Shown here piece after piece: positions 18,521-26,806 of a stretch of DNA of 64,000 nucleotides. The notes below the pieces were generated by a model, which saw nothing but the letters and a program-made list of their open reading frames with translations, did not search any database and had not been told where the DNA came from. The stretch is from NCBI GenBank assembly GCA_019421865.1, contig JAHZEL010000001.1:141001-205000 (forward strand), in the 5' to 3' direction. Numbering within the stretch: position 1 is the stretch's first letter; each line of letters opens with the position of its first letter. The stretch comes from Desulfovibrionaceae bacterium (GTDB taxonomy: Bacteria; Desulfobacterota; Desulfovibrionia; Desulfovibrionales; Desulfovibrionaceae). Both the position numbers and the translations under genes were made by a program.

Positions 18521-19716
18521 ATCCTCATGCGGAAGCTGTCCTCTTTGCGTTCGCGCTTCCGCCGTTCAGCCTGAGCAATAAGCTCTGCAAGTTCTCGTAC
18601 AGCTTCCCAGCATCGCCGCAGGAGCTCCGCAGTTCGTCCACTTCGGCTTTCAGGCGAAGCATCGCTTCCTCCTGCCGGAGCAGACGGCTGGCAAAGTCCC
18701 TGGCGTTCTGCCGGTTCTCCGATTCCATCTTTTTCAGCGCCTCGATAAGCAGGCGTTCGGTTTCTTTCATTGATGATTCTGTCCTCTAAATTTTCCGCTT
18801 GCTCCGGCCATCGAGCCGGATAGCGTTTTCGGTTGATGCGTTTTCGTTTCTCCAGAACGCGCTCCAGCTCTTCTTCCAAGCTGATGATACGTTTCTGAAT
18901 CTCCTGTTTGTTAGGTCGAACTTCCTTCTCGAGACTCTCCTCTTTCTGCCTCCATGTCTCCAAGAAGATGCCGCCCCTGAGCCTCACACGAAGACCGGAT
19001 TCCGGCACGACCACGCCGATGTAATCCCTGCCAGCGCGTGATATATGCAGGCCTTCTTCCTTCAGGATGCGAAGCACATCCTCACGGCTTTTGATGTCGC
19101 CTTGAATGAGTCTACCTTTTAGAAGTTCTGCAATGGACGCTTTCGCCTCGTCGCGATCAGAGCTTTTGATTTCGTGATTCCAGCGCGCGGCCTGCGCGTG
19201 AAGGAGATCTGCCTTATCGGGAAGAAAGTCGCGGGCGCGTGCTGGATCGTCCGGTCTTGCCCAGCCTTCGCGCCAGTTGAAGAGCTCGCGAAAGACGGCG
19301 AAGTCTTTCTGCCATCCGGGCGGACAGGCATTGAAATCCTTGCCGCTCGATAGCTCCATGCGTGGGATGAGGAAGTGAAGTTCGTGATGCCCGGCGTGTC
19401 TGTGACGTACCCAGAGTATGTGCCGCTGATCTGCTTCCAGTCCGGCAAAAGCTACGCGCTCGAAAGCGTCCATAACATCGCGCTCCTGTGCCTCGTTCAC
19501 GTCATCGTCGGGATGCCATGCGAGCACACCAGACGTGAATTTCCAACGCCGTTCGATGCTGTTGATAAGCGCGGCTGTGAGCTTCGGGTCGCCACGAAGC
19601 ACTTCGGGCGGAAACTCTTTGCGTGACGGTACATCCTCACGGATGAGGTAGCGGACAGGACGATCACCATCACCCGTGCCGTGGGGGAATACTTTCATCA
19701 GCAAGGATGCATTCAT
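18517..19716 (-). CDS. relaxase / mobilization nuclease (MOB-P, ColE1-like)
   Basis: A 399-residue relaxase that nicks one strand at oriT and pilots it to a conjugation pore. The N-terminal domain (residues 1 to about 200) shows the motif RHAGHHELHFLIPRMEL, the metal-binding His cluster of ColE1/MobA-type relaxases, and a likely catalytic region around PVRYLIRED. The C-terminal 150 residues are charged and coiled. Its start overlaps mobC by 47 bases, and a second gene is nested in its 3' part in another frame, the same layout as mbeA/mbeD in ColE1-type plasmids. No transfer pore genes are present, so the element depends on a helper conjugative element. Confidence 0.88.
   Translation of the reverse strand: MNASLLMKVFPHGTGDGDRPVRYLIREDVPSRKEFPPEVLRGDPKLTAALINSIERRWKFTSGVLAWHPDDDVNEAQERDVMDAFERVAFAGLEADQRHILWVRHRHAGHHELHFLIPRMELSSGKDFNACPPGWQKDFAVFRELFNWREGWARPDDPARARDFLPDKADLLHAQAARWNHEIKSSDRDEAKASIAELLKGRLIQGDIKSREDVLRILKEEGLHISRAGRDYIGVVVPESGLRVRLRGGIFLETWRQKEESLEKEVRPNKQEIQKRIISLEEELERVLEKRKRINRKRYPARWPEQAENLEDRIINERNRTPAYRGAEKDGIGEPAERQGLCQPSAPAGGSDASPESRSGRTAELLRRCWEAVRELAELIAQAERRKRERKEDSFRMRM
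18525..18770 (-). CDS. MbeD/MobD-like mobilization protein nested in the relaxase gene
   Basis: An 81-residue coiled-coil protein (LLIEALKKMESENRQNARDF, RLLRQEEAMLRLKAEVDELR) encoded wholly inside the 3' end of the relaxase gene in a different frame. Its opening, a few acidic residues then LLIEALKKM, resembles the MbeD_MobD family, and ColE1-type plasmids also embed mbeD in mbeA. Small size and overlap make it easy to miss; evidence is motif style plus layout. Confidence 0.68.
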   Translation of the reverse strand: MKETERLLIEALKKMESENRQNARDFASRLLRQEEAMLRLKAEVDELRSSCGDAGKLYENLQSLLLRLNGGSANAKRTASA

Positions 19717-20047
19717 CCCCGTTCTCGCCAGTCGCGCCGAGTGCGAAGTTTTCTATCTGCGTCTCAAGGTTCGTCAGCGCTGCGAGAACTTCTACGGCTT
19801 CCAACGATTCCTTATAGGTATTGGCCCAGCGTGCTATCTGGTTCAGGTTCGATCCGATGCGTGCCAGCTCGCGGAGTAGCCTTTTTTCCTCCGGCGTGCG
19901 TCTCAGGCGCAGGCCCAGACAGGTCTGCCGGATGTAGTCCGAAACGCTCATGCCGTGGATTCCTGCGTTCAGCTTGAGCAGGTCGCGCTCTTCCGGATGA
20001 ACGCGGATGACCACCGCCGTTGAGCGGGCGTGTGTTGTTTTCTTCAT
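19670..20047 (-). CDS. mobC: MobC-like relaxosome protein
   Basis: A 125-residue protein with an N-terminal ribbon-helix-helix type segment (STAVVIRVHPEERDLLKLNA, GMSVSDYIRQTCLGLRL) and the MobC signature region LLRELARIGSNLNQIARWAN. MobC binds oriT and helps the relaxase to melt and nick it. It is translated just ahead of the relaxase, whose start lies inside its last 47 bases. Length fits the family. Confidence 0.9.
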   Translation of the reverse strand: MKKTTHARSTAVVIRVHPEERDLLKLNAGIHGMSVSDYIRQTCLGLRLRRTPEEKRLLRELARIGSNLNQIARWANTYKESLEAVEVLAALTNLETQIENFALGATGENGDECILADESIPPRHG

Positions 20048-20295
20048 TCAGTTCCGTTTTTCTGAAGCGGGGTTCGAAGGGGCGGCAGCCCATCGCCAGC
20101 CGTGAGTAGGCGCGGAGCGTCTATACGAAACGTATGCTGGCCTTCAGAAAGAAGCCCGGAGTTTCGGACAGACTTTTTGCTCTGCTTCTGAGGAGTGCGA
20201 TGGATTGCCGATTTGGAACGACTGTTCGGCGGGAACAGGATGAGGTACCGGAGTAGCCTTTCAGAATAGCTCCCGCCGTTGTTTGGGCGCATCGC
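20048..20295. other. intergenic region likely to hold oriT of the first mobile element
   Basis: This 248-bp gap lies directly upstream of mobC, the usual place of oriT in MOB-P elements. It contains short hairpins such as ATACGAAACGTAT (20123-20135). An 82-codon minus-strand frame runs through it but has no family resemblance and is not called. No nic-site consensus could be recognised with confidence. Confidence 0.35.
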
Positions 20296-20526
20296 CTATT
20301 CCCTCTTCGGAGTTCTGCGCTGTGCCGAATCCGGGCTTTCCAGCGTGGATACGGAACGGGCATGGAAGAAGGCTTCGAGGTCGGCCATGTCGTAGAGGAC
20401 GCGCGAACCTATTTTGGAATAGCGCGGGCCTTTGTGTTTGCATCGCCATACTTCCAGTGTGTTGGGCCGGACACCGAGATACTCAGCCGCCTCGGCGGTG
20501 TTCAGTTTCTTTTGGGTTTCGTTCAT
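20296..20526 (-). CDS. excisionase / AlpA-like helix-turn-helix protein
   Basis: A 76-residue winged-helix DNA-binding protein. KLNTAEAAEYLGVRPNTLEV, WRCKHKGPRYSKIGSRVLYD and MADLEAFFHAR are the MerR/excisionase (HTH_17) hallmark. The ATG at 20526 is chosen because AGGAG lies 6-8 bases upstream; the longer frame to 20577 adds 17 residues without family likeness. It probably acts as recombination directionality factor or operon regulator for the mobilization element downstream. Confidence 0.85.
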   Translation of the reverse strand: MNETQKKLNTAEAAEYLGVRPNTLEVWRCKHKGPRYSKIGSRVLYDMADLEAFFHARSVSTLESPDSAQRRTPKRE

Positions 20527-20634
20527 GTTTTCTCCTTTGGATTTTTGCCGCCGACGATGGGAATCGGGGGATTGCAAAGGAGAATAGCCAGCGGGCGGAG
20601 AAATAAAATCTGCCGCTCTGAAAAAAGATTAAAG

Positions 20635-20670
20635 AAAAATCTCCGAGCTCTGAAAAACTCGGAGATTTTT
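20635..20670. terminator. bidirectional rho-independent terminator
   Basis: AAAAATCTCCGAG (20635-20647) pairs with CTCGGAGATTTTT (20658-20670) across a 10-base loop, with A and T runs on both sides. It separates the mobilization operon from the gene at 20757-21833. Confidence 0.85.
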
Positions 20671-20756
20671 GAATAGATATTCTTTGATTTTAGCTGGTTG
20701 TATTATCTGTGAGTTCTGTGCCGCGCATAAAAAATTTGACTCAGAACTCTGTAATT

Positions 20757-21833
20757 CTAACGTTTTTGACCAGCTCCCGGCGAGCTTTTCGCCCTGTCGC
20801 CAAGGGCTTCGCGAATGAGTGCCATTCCCCAGCCTTCGAGGGAATACGGCGTACCATCCTGCTCTTTCTTCGGAGTGTGAAGCAGAGCCTTGATAGTCGG
20901 TTTGAGCTCGGGGTGACGTTCCAATTCGTCCTCGAAGGCCTGCTGTATTTGCGGCCTTGTGTACTCCGTATTCGGCGTGGCAAGGAGATCGTTGACCAGC
21001 GGCGCGGCGACTCGCCAGAAGGCTATCCTGTCGCGCTCACGCTTGTCGGCCTTGCCTTCACGAGCATCGGCGGTCTTCGCTTTGTTGAAGATTTCGGCGT
21101 TCTCTTCGCGCAGTCGGACGAGTTCCTGGTCGGCTTCGTGGGCATCGTGTTCTTTAATGGAAAGCGCGGCCTTGAGCTTGTCGTTCTGGTCTTTCAAGGA
21201 GGCAAGGGCCGAAGAGTTCACCGTGCCGAAAGTACGCTTGTATTCTGATGCAAGGAAGTCGAAATCCCCGGCATCGAGGCAGAGCTTCTGAGAGCCGATA
21301 AGCGTTTCCAGCAAGGCAAGACTGCGCATATCCGCCTGAGCCCCGTGGCGGTAGTAGCGAGCCTGGACGTTTTCATTCTCCGGCTCAAGAAGCGGCTTTT
21401 CGGTGATGTAAAGCGGGATGCGGAACTTTTCGATGATGTCGAAGCGGTCGCGCGGTTTCTGCACGCCGAGTCTGTCCATGGCAGAACGGAACTCCACCGC
21501 ACAAGGCAGGATTACGGGAGTTGACCAGTTTCGATTGCCTGCCCAGCGGATGATGAGCCAGCTTACGAGGGCTAAAAGAATGGAGCAGAAGATAATGATG
21601 CTGGCAAGCGCAAATCCTCTTTCAGCAAGGATGTTCGCCAGCATATGAAGAGACTGCTCGGAAATATCAGCCTTTTTTTGGAGTGAAGCCAGAGCGTTAT
21701 TAATATCGTGCTGGATTAGTCGGTCGATAGCATATGTCACGGCAACGCTGCATACCCCATAGACTGCCAGACTGAAAATTTTCTGCCAAATACCTTTTTG
21801 AAATGTGTTGAGTTTCTTGTCGGAAAGTTCCAT
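20757..21833 (-). CDS. uncharacterised two-helix membrane protein with coiled coil
   Basis: A 358-residue protein I do not recognise. Two hydrophobic segments lie near residues 20-40 (FSLAVYGVCSVAVTYAIDRL) and 75-97 (ALASIIIFCSILLALVSWLI), separated by a helical loop. Residues 215-265 form a charged coiled coil (LKDQNDKLKAALSIKEHDAH, ELVRLREENAEIFNKAKTAD). The C-terminal 90 residues look globular. It stands alone between terminators within accessory DNA next to a predicted ATPase-nuclease, so it may be a cargo function of the element. Confidence 0.75.
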   Translation of the reverse strand: MELSDKKLNTFQKGIWQKIFSLAVYGVCSVAVTYAIDRLIQHDINNALASLQKKADISEQSLHMLANILAERGFALASIIIFCSILLALVSWLIIRWAGNRNWSTPVILPCAVEFRSAMDRLGVQKPRDRFDIIEKFRIPLYITEKPLLEPENENVQARYYRHGAQADMRSLALLETLIGSQKLCLDAGDFDFLASEYKRTFGTVNSSALASLKDQNDKLKAALSIKEHDAHEADQELVRLREENAEIFNKAKTADAREGKADKRERDRIAFWRVAAPLVNDLLATPNTEYTRPQIQQAFEDELERHPELKPTIKALLHTPKKEQDGTPYSLEGWGMALIREALGDRAKSSPGAGQKR

Positions 21834-21873
21834 AGATGTCCTTTGGATGTTGTGGTTGAGGGGAAGAAGATAC

Positions 21874-21910
21874 GAAAAAAGGCCACCGTGAAATTCACGG
21901 CAGCCTTTTC
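21874..21910 (-). terminator. rho-independent terminator downstream of the AAA-ATPase/nuclease gene
   Basis: GAAAAAAGGC and GCCTTTTC flank an inner hairpin CCGTGAAATTCACGG; the T run lies on the minus strand side, after the gene ending at 21930. Confidence 0.7.
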
Positions 21911-21929
21911 TTTGAATTGGTGGAAGCTG

Positions 21930-23597
21930 TTATCGTTCGGCTCTTGCCAGACAGCGCTTTTTGAAGAAGGCCATGCCCCAGAGGAGGACATTGTCGAGTT
22001 CTTCCCTCACTTCCGCATCGTATTTTTTTTCTACGATCTGGCGGAGCGCTTCGCTGACGTTCGCATCGAGATCCTTCAGCGTACTGGAGTGCTTGGTTTC
22101 GATAACGGCTGCGCGTGCATTTCGACGGTCGATGATGACGATATCTGGTCGTCCGTAGCCGACTTCGTGATTAGACTCCACATCGTAGCCACAGCCGATG
22201 AAGAGGCCGACAAGGACAGCATGATAGAAATCTTCATGATGGTCGTCATGAAAACTGATGCTGTTCAGCAGAATTTGAGCGAGCTGCCTGGTGAAGCGTT
22301 CGCCGTCGCCAGCCCAGAAGGCATCGAGCAGTTCTTCACGCGGAGTCACCTTCATAGTGTCGGTGAACCATGTGCGGACAGATTTGATGAAAATCTTGCG
22401 GATTTCCTTGTTAGGAATGACAAGGCGCGTCTTATCGCCAAAGCCCTCTTCCTGAGCTTTAGTCAGATAGCCGGTAAGATAGAGCATACTCCAGAGATTC
22501 TCTTCGGAAGAATGTACCGTGTCATAGGTCAGACTTTCGACAAGCTCGACTTCGATACTTTCGCCGGATAGGAGCGTCTCGAACTTCTTGTTAGTGTTGA
22601 AATCCGTTCTTCCAATGAACTTCTTAATGATGCTGTTACTGCTGGTATTGCTCCAGTAGGCCTGCGGCTTTGCGTTGGGATCGGTCTGAAGATCGTCCAC
22701 ATACTGGAGGATGTCCCACGGACAGTAGATTTCCTGACCGAGGCCGAAACGATAGCCGTCGTACCACTCACGCATCACATCTTTCTTGTCGGAAAAATGG
22801 GCGTCAGAGAGCAAAGCATCGACCTCCTGAGAGGTGAAGCCGAATTTGTCGGAGAATTTCGGATCGGAAATGCCGTAGCATTTAAAGTTGTTAAGCCCGG
22901 TGAAGATGCTCTCTTTGGCGATACGCAGACAGCCAGTCAAAACTGCAAGCTGAAGGGAGGGGTTGGTCTTAAGAGCGGCACCCAGCATATTACGGATGAA
23001 CGTGACCATCTCGGAATAATAGCCGTTCTGTTCGGCTCGCGCGAGCGGCACATCGTATTCATCGATGAGCAGGATGGCAGGCTTGCCCCAATGGGAGTGA
23101 AGAGCTCGGCAGAGTGTAAACAAAGAGACTTCCAGCAGGGCGGGAGAGCCTTTTTTGAACATCAGGGTGGAGAGATCTTGCCGATCTGATTCACTAACCT
23201 TGGGCGAGGTGACAAGATATTCATGCTCAATGCAGAGACCGCTGATAATGGCAGCAACATGCTCAAGAGCGTGCTTAAAATTCTGACCTTCGATAAGCTT
23301 CAAGGAGAGAAACACGGAGGGATATTTGTTCATCCACGCACCGCAAAGGCTCTCATTCCTAGAAATTGCCAGCCCTTCAAAAAGTTTTCTGCTGTCCTGA
23401 CGGATGTCGAAAAATTCCTGAAGCATGGTCATGTTCAGCGTTTTGCCGAAACGACGAGGGCGTGTGATGAGAGAGACCATGGGAGGCGTCTGCGAGAGCA
23501 GTTCCTCCAGGAACATCGTCTTATCAATATAGTAGCAGTTGTCTTCCCGGATGCGCCGGAAAGATTCGCCGCCAATGAGGATATTGGAAGCTGACAT
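21930..23597 (-). CDS. AAA-ATPase-like protein with PD-(D/E)XK nuclease domain (DUF1703 type)
   Basis: A 555-residue member of the AAA-ATPase_like plus DUF1703 family common in gut anaerobes. SFRRIREDNCYYIDKTMFLE opens the family, VSLITRPRRFGKTLNMTML is the Walker A region, AILLIDEYDVPLARAEQNGY is Walker B. The C-terminal nuclease reads GYGRPDIVIIDRRNARAAVI with ETKHSS (D...ExK). The ATG at 23597 is preferred as AGGAG sits 8 bases upstream. Cellular role is unsettled; such genes are multi-copy and often mobile. It follows the integrase gene by 86 bases on the same strand. Confidence 0.88.
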   Translation of the reverse strand: MSASNILIGGESFRRIREDNCYYIDKTMFLEELLSQTPPMVSLITRPRRFGKTLNMTMLQEFFDIRQDSRKLFEGLAISRNESLCGAWMNKYPSVFLSLKLIEGQNFKHALEHVAAIISGLCIEHEYLVTSPKVSESDRQDLSTLMFKKGSPALLEVSLFTLCRALHSHWGKPAILLIDEYDVPLARAEQNGYYSEMVTFIRNMLGAALKTNPSLQLAVLTGCLRIAKESIFTGLNNFKCYGISDPKFSDKFGFTSQEVDALLSDAHFSDKKDVMREWYDGYRFGLGQEIYCPWDILQYVDDLQTDPNAKPQAYWSNTSSNSIIKKFIGRTDFNTNKKFETLLSGESIEVELVESLTYDTVHSSEENLWSMLYLTGYLTKAQEEGFGDKTRLVIPNKEIRKIFIKSVRTWFTDTMKVTPREELLDAFWAGDGERFTRQLAQILLNSISFHDDHHEDFYHAVLVGLFIGCGYDVESNHEVGYGRPDIVIIDRRNARAAVIETKHSSTLKDLDANVSEALRQIVEKKYDAEVREELDNVLLWGMAFFKKRCLARAER

Positions 23598-23683
23598 AGT
23601 ATGATCTCCTTGAGCTCTTTTCAGTATCCCAGCAACAGCGCAACGTGTCAACGAGGCGACTGCTGTTCAGAAAGGATATAAAA

Positions 23684-24829
23684 CTATTTTCCTGCTTCTC
23701 CGAAAAGAGAAGAGGCTACGCCGGAAGCCCTGCGCAGAGCCTCATCATGCAGGTGAGCATAACGCTGAGTCATCTGCGGGCTGGAATGTGTCATCAGCTT
23801 CTGGAGTTCGTACATGGAAACCTCGCCGGAGCTGGCAAGCCATGAGGCAAAGGCGTGTCGCAGGCCATGCAGAGGGCGGAAATTTTCCGGCAGACCGGCC
23901 TTCTCGCGTATATCATTAAGAAAGCCAGAGATGTTGGCACGAGGTTTACTCGGATCCTTGCCGGGGAACACATACGGACTGCCGGAGCGTGGAATGCCGC
24001 TCAGAATCATCCGTGCCTGGTCGTTCATGGGAATGGTATCAGTCTTGCCTTTCTTGGCTATTTCGCCACGAAGCGTGATATAGCCGCGCTCAAAGTCGAG
24101 ATCATCCCAGCGGAGATTGAGGAGCGCACTGCGCCTCATACCGGTGAACAGCGCGAGACGCACCAGCGAGGACATGAGCTGATCCGGCGCTTCATCCAGA
24201 ACCTTCAGCAGTCGCTTTACCTGTTCAGAAGTAAGGTTTTCTGTAACGCAGTTGTCCACAGTCGGCATGATAATGCGAAGCCGTCCGGGAATGGATTCGA
24301 TCAGCTCCTTCTCGACAGCGAAGTTCAGCATACGTTTTAAAAGGGTGAGGACGTGCTTGATTGTCTGCGGGGCTCGACCTGCCTTCTCCATGCGACGGGT
24401 CAAGGAATCGAGGTCGGAGCTGGTCAGCTCTTCGATGGTCTTATGCCCCAGATGGGGAGAAATGTGCAGATTGAAACGGGTGCGGTCATCGTTGATACTG
24501 CGGTTGCGGCTTTTGCTTTCCTCGAACATCTTCCAGATACGGTCGAGGGAGTAGCGGGACAGCTCTTCAGCTCTGGCCTGCCTTATGGCCTCACGCTTCT
24601 CCTCGTTGGACTTGTCCTTGCCTTCGATACGCAGGCCACGGATAGCCGAAGCCTTCGACGCGGTCATGTTGTCCCGGAACTGGCCACCGACCTTTTCTTC
24701 GATGAGCTTGCCGTTCTTGCGATAGCGGATGAAATAGACTTTTTCGAGACCATTTCCGTTGGCGCGAGGAGCCTCCACAAAGAAGACACCTGCGTAGCCA
24801 ACTACGGTCTGCCTTTTTCTGCTTGCCAT
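23684..24829 (-). CDS. tyrosine integrase of the first tRNA-Glu-associated element
   Basis: A 381-residue phage-type integrase. Catalytic landmarks are TGMRRSALLNLRWDDLDF (Arg I; the usual Glu two residues on is Ala), HGLRHAFASWLAS and LMTHSSPQMTQRYAHL with the Tyr. A SAM-like core-binding domain (ISPHLGHKTIEELTSSDLDS) precedes it. The ATG at 24829 has AAGGAAA upstream; a frame to 24886 is possible. The gene faces away from a 51-nt copy of the tRNA-Glu 3' end about 225 bases upstream, the expected layout of an integrase next to its attachment site. Confidence 0.9.
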   Translation of the reverse strand: MASRKRQTVVGYAGVFFVEAPRANGNGLEKVYFIRYRKNGKLIEEKVGGQFRDNMTASKASAIRGLRIEGKDKSNEEKREAIRQARAEELSRYSLDRIWKMFEESKSRNRSINDDRTRFNLHISPHLGHKTIEELTSSDLDSLTRRMEKAGRAPQTIKHVLTLLKRMLNFAVEKELIESIPGRLRIIMPTVDNCVTENLTSEQVKRLLKVLDEAPDQLMSSLVRLALFTGMRRSALLNLRWDDLDFERGYITLRGEIAKKGKTDTIPMNDQARMILSGIPRSGSPYVFPGKDPSKPRANISGFLNDIREKAGLPENFRPLHGLRHAFASWLASSGEVSMYELQKLMTHSSPQMTQRYAHLHDEALRRASGVASSLFGEAGK

Positions 24830-25054
24830 AGAGTTTTTTCCTTTTTTACTGGATTTGCCCCACACGTATATAGCTTGATAGGGCATAACTTATTGATAAC
24901 GGCGAAAATAGCTGTTTCTTTCTGCCCCACACTCTGCCCCACAGATAACGTAAAGTTCAGTCGATGTCATCGGCTTTTCTATCCAAGAAATGTTTTGTAA
25001 CTATTTAGAATATAAAAGATAGTAAAAGTGGGGCAAATTGTATCAAACATTAGT

Positions 25055-25105
25055 TATCGGCCTTTCACGCCGTCAACAGCGGTTCAAATCCGCCTGGGGA
25101 CGCCA
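25055..25105 (+). pseudogene. 3' half of a tRNA-Glu(TTC) gene, probable attachment-site remnant
   Basis: From the anticodon stem to CCA the sequence folds as tRNA-Glu: CGGC-CTTTCAC-GCCG gives anticodon TTC, GCGG-TTCAAAT-CCGC is the T arm, and TGGGGACGCCA the 3' acceptor strand. The D arm and 5' acceptor strand are absent upstream, so it is not a working gene. This is what remains when an element integrates in a tRNA gene and displaces the native 3' end. An intact partner is not in the window. Confidence 0.85.
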
Positions 25106-25107
25106 AA
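25088..25107 (+). repeat. left 20-bp direct repeat (att core) of the second element
   Basis: ATCCGCCTGGGGACGCCAAA is identical to 44372-44391. It covers the end of the tRNA-Glu T arm, the acceptor strand and CCA. The P4-type integrase starts 238 bases downstream. Confidence 0.88.
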
Positions 25108-25120
25108 TTTGAGTACAATG

Positions 25121-25165
25121 AAGAACGCCAAGATGCATAACATCTTGGCGTTCTTTGTTTTTTCT
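25121..25165 (+). terminator. rho-independent terminator after the tRNA-Glu fragment
   Basis: A perfect 15-bp stem AAGAACGCCAAGATG / CATCTTGGCGTTCTT with a 5-base loop, followed by TGTTTTTTC. It insulates the element integrase from upstream transcription. The stretch 24830-25344 otherwise holds only the tRNA fragment and repeat. Confidence 0.9.
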
Positions 25166-25344
25166 TTCCGGTATGGTTTCCCGAAGTCCAGCCTCGTCCG
25201 CTTGCATCCAAACATTTTATGGGTATATCCGTAGGTAGAAATGTGGTATGACATTTCTGATACCTACATGAATAACCGCGCGGAATCAAAAATATTTTTA
25301 TCCATGTGGGTATTTCTTCGTCCAACGACAGCCAAGGAGTGCCC

Positions 25345-26556
25345 ATGCCTCTTACCGATACCCATATCCGCAGTCTGAAACCCGACATGAAGCCCCGCAA
25401 GTATTTCGACGGCGGCGGCCTTTTTCTCTTCATTCCCACCAGTGGAAGCAAGCTCTGGAGAATGGCCTACCGTTTTGACGGAAAGAGCAAGCTGCTCAGT
25501 TTCGGGGAATACCCTACCGTATCTCTCAAGGATGCCAGAGAACGCCGCGAAGACGCGAAGCGTATGTTGTCCAGAGGCATCGACCCGTCAGACCATAAAC
25601 GGCAGATACGACAGGCCAGAGTCATGGCGGAACGCGACAGTTTTCAGAATATCGCCAGAGAATGGCATGAAACCCGCATGGCGGAGTTTTCTGAAAAGCA
25701 TCAGGGAACCGTCATGTACAGGCTGAAAACCTACATCTTTCCGCGCATCGGCAAAACGCATATCGCCAAGCTGGAAACACGGGAGATCATGGATGTGGTC
25801 AAGCCTCTGGAGCAGAGGGGAAACTACGAGACTTCCCGGAGAGTGCTGCAAATCATCAATCAGGTGTTCCGCTATGCAGTCATCACGGGCCGGGCAAAGC
25901 ACAATATCGCAGCCGATCTCCGAGGAGCCTTGAGGCCGAGAAAAACGATCCACCGCGCGGCGGTGCTGGAACCGGAAAAAGTCGGTCAGCTTCTGCGGGA
26001 CATCGACGCCTACGAAGGCTATTTCCCTCTGATCTGTGCCTTGAAGCTGGCTCCGCTGGTCTTCACCCGTCCCACGGAACTGAGGGCCGCTCAATGGAAG
26101 GAATTTGACCTTGAGGCCGGGGAATGGCGTATCCCTGCCGAACGCATGAAAATGCGCCGCCAGCATCTTGTGCCCCTGTCCCGACAGGCAATGACCATTC
26201 TCCAAGAACTTCAAAAATATTCCGGGGAGGGAACATACCTTTTTCCCTCCATCCGCACGGAGGTACGGCCCATTTCCGATGCGACCATGCTCAATGCGCT
26301 TCGGCGCATGGGCTACCAGAAGCACGAAATGAGCGTGCATGGTTTTCGCTCCATCGCATCCACACTGCTCAACGAACTCGGCTACAACCGAGACTGGATA
26401 GAGCGACAGCTTGCCCACGGAGAACAGGACGAAGTGCGGGCAGCATACAATTACGCGGAATACCTTCCGGAACGCAGAGAGATGATGCAGGCTTGGGCGG
26501 ATTATCTGGATGGGCTGCGCAACGCAAAGCGGAAAGGAAGCGGAGATACGGTATGA
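25345..26556 (+). CDS. P4-type tyrosine integrase of the second element
   Basis: A 403-residue integrase with the DUF4102 arm-binding N-terminus (LKPDMKPRKYFDGGGLFLFI, YPTVSLKDARERREDAKRML) typical of islands in tRNA genes. The catalytic domain shows FTRPTELRAAQWKEFD (Arg), SVHGFRSIASTLLNELGY and the C-terminal AHGEQDEVRAAYNYAEYL (His and Tyr). The ATG at 25345 follows AAGGAG with 6-base spacing, so the longer frame from 25306 is rejected. It sits right inside the left repeat and reads into the element, as in classical tRNA islands. It is the likely agent of integration at the tRNA-Glu 3' end. Confidence 0.94.
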   Translation: MPLTDTHIRSLKPDMKPRKYFDGGGLFLFIPTSGSKLWRMAYRFDGKSKLLSFGEYPTVSLKDARERREDAKRMLSRGIDPSDHKRQIRQARVMAERDSFQNIAREWHETRMAEFSEKHQGTVMYRLKTYIFPRIGKTHIAKLETREIMDVVKPLEQRGNYETSRRVLQIINQVFRYAVITGRAKHNIAADLRGALRPRKTIHRAAVLEPEKVGQLLRDIDAYEGYFPLICALKLAPLVFTRPTELRAAQWKEFDLEAGEWRIPAERMKMRRQHLVPLSRQAMTILQELQKYSGEGTYLFPSIRTEVRPISDATMLNALRRMGYQKHEMSVHGFRSIASTLLNELGYNRDWIERQLAHGEQDEVRAAYNYAEYLPERREMMQAWADYLDGLRNAKRKGSGDTV

Positions 26557-26720
26557 AAGAGGACGCCATGACAGAACGGGATGTCTGTATCGTTATCGGG
26601 AAAACAGAGGATGAAACTCAGGTGACGGATAACGACACTGGCTGGAGCGAAGAAGAAAAGGACCGTATGAGACAATACGGCTATGACGACATGGACATTA
26701 TCCGGGCGTGGTATAGCTGA
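26553..26720 (+). CDS. small acidic protein coupled to the integrase
   Basis: A 55-residue acidic protein (MKEDAMTERDVCIVIGKTED ... SEEEKDRMRQYGYDDMDIIR) whose ATG overlaps the integrase stop (GTATGA), implying translational coupling. No family is recognised. It ends just ahead of a terminator and might modulate integrase activity; that is inference. Confidence 0.6.
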   Translation: MKEDAMTERDVCIVIGKTEDETQVTDNDTGWSEEEKDRMRQYGYDDMDIIRAWYS

Positions 26721-26737
26721 AAAAGGTTTTACAGGAA

Positions 26738-26784
26738 AACAGCGGTAGCAAGGACATGGGAAGTCCCTGCCGCTGTTTTTTGTT
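26738..26784 (+). terminator. rho-independent terminator after the integrase unit
   Basis: AACAGCGG ... CCGCTGTT with an inner GAC/GTC pairing, followed by TTTTTTGTTG. Confidence 0.85.
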
Positions 26785-26806
26785 GTCCATTTTTTGACGA
26801 CAGACT

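Noticed and set aside
20044..20292. An 82-codon minus frame just upstream of mobC
   Set aside because: No homology features; the region is better explained as the oriT/leader of the mobilization operon.
25055..25105. A functional tRNA-Glu gene
   Set aside because: The upstream sequence cannot form the D arm or the 5' acceptor strand, so only the 3' half is present.
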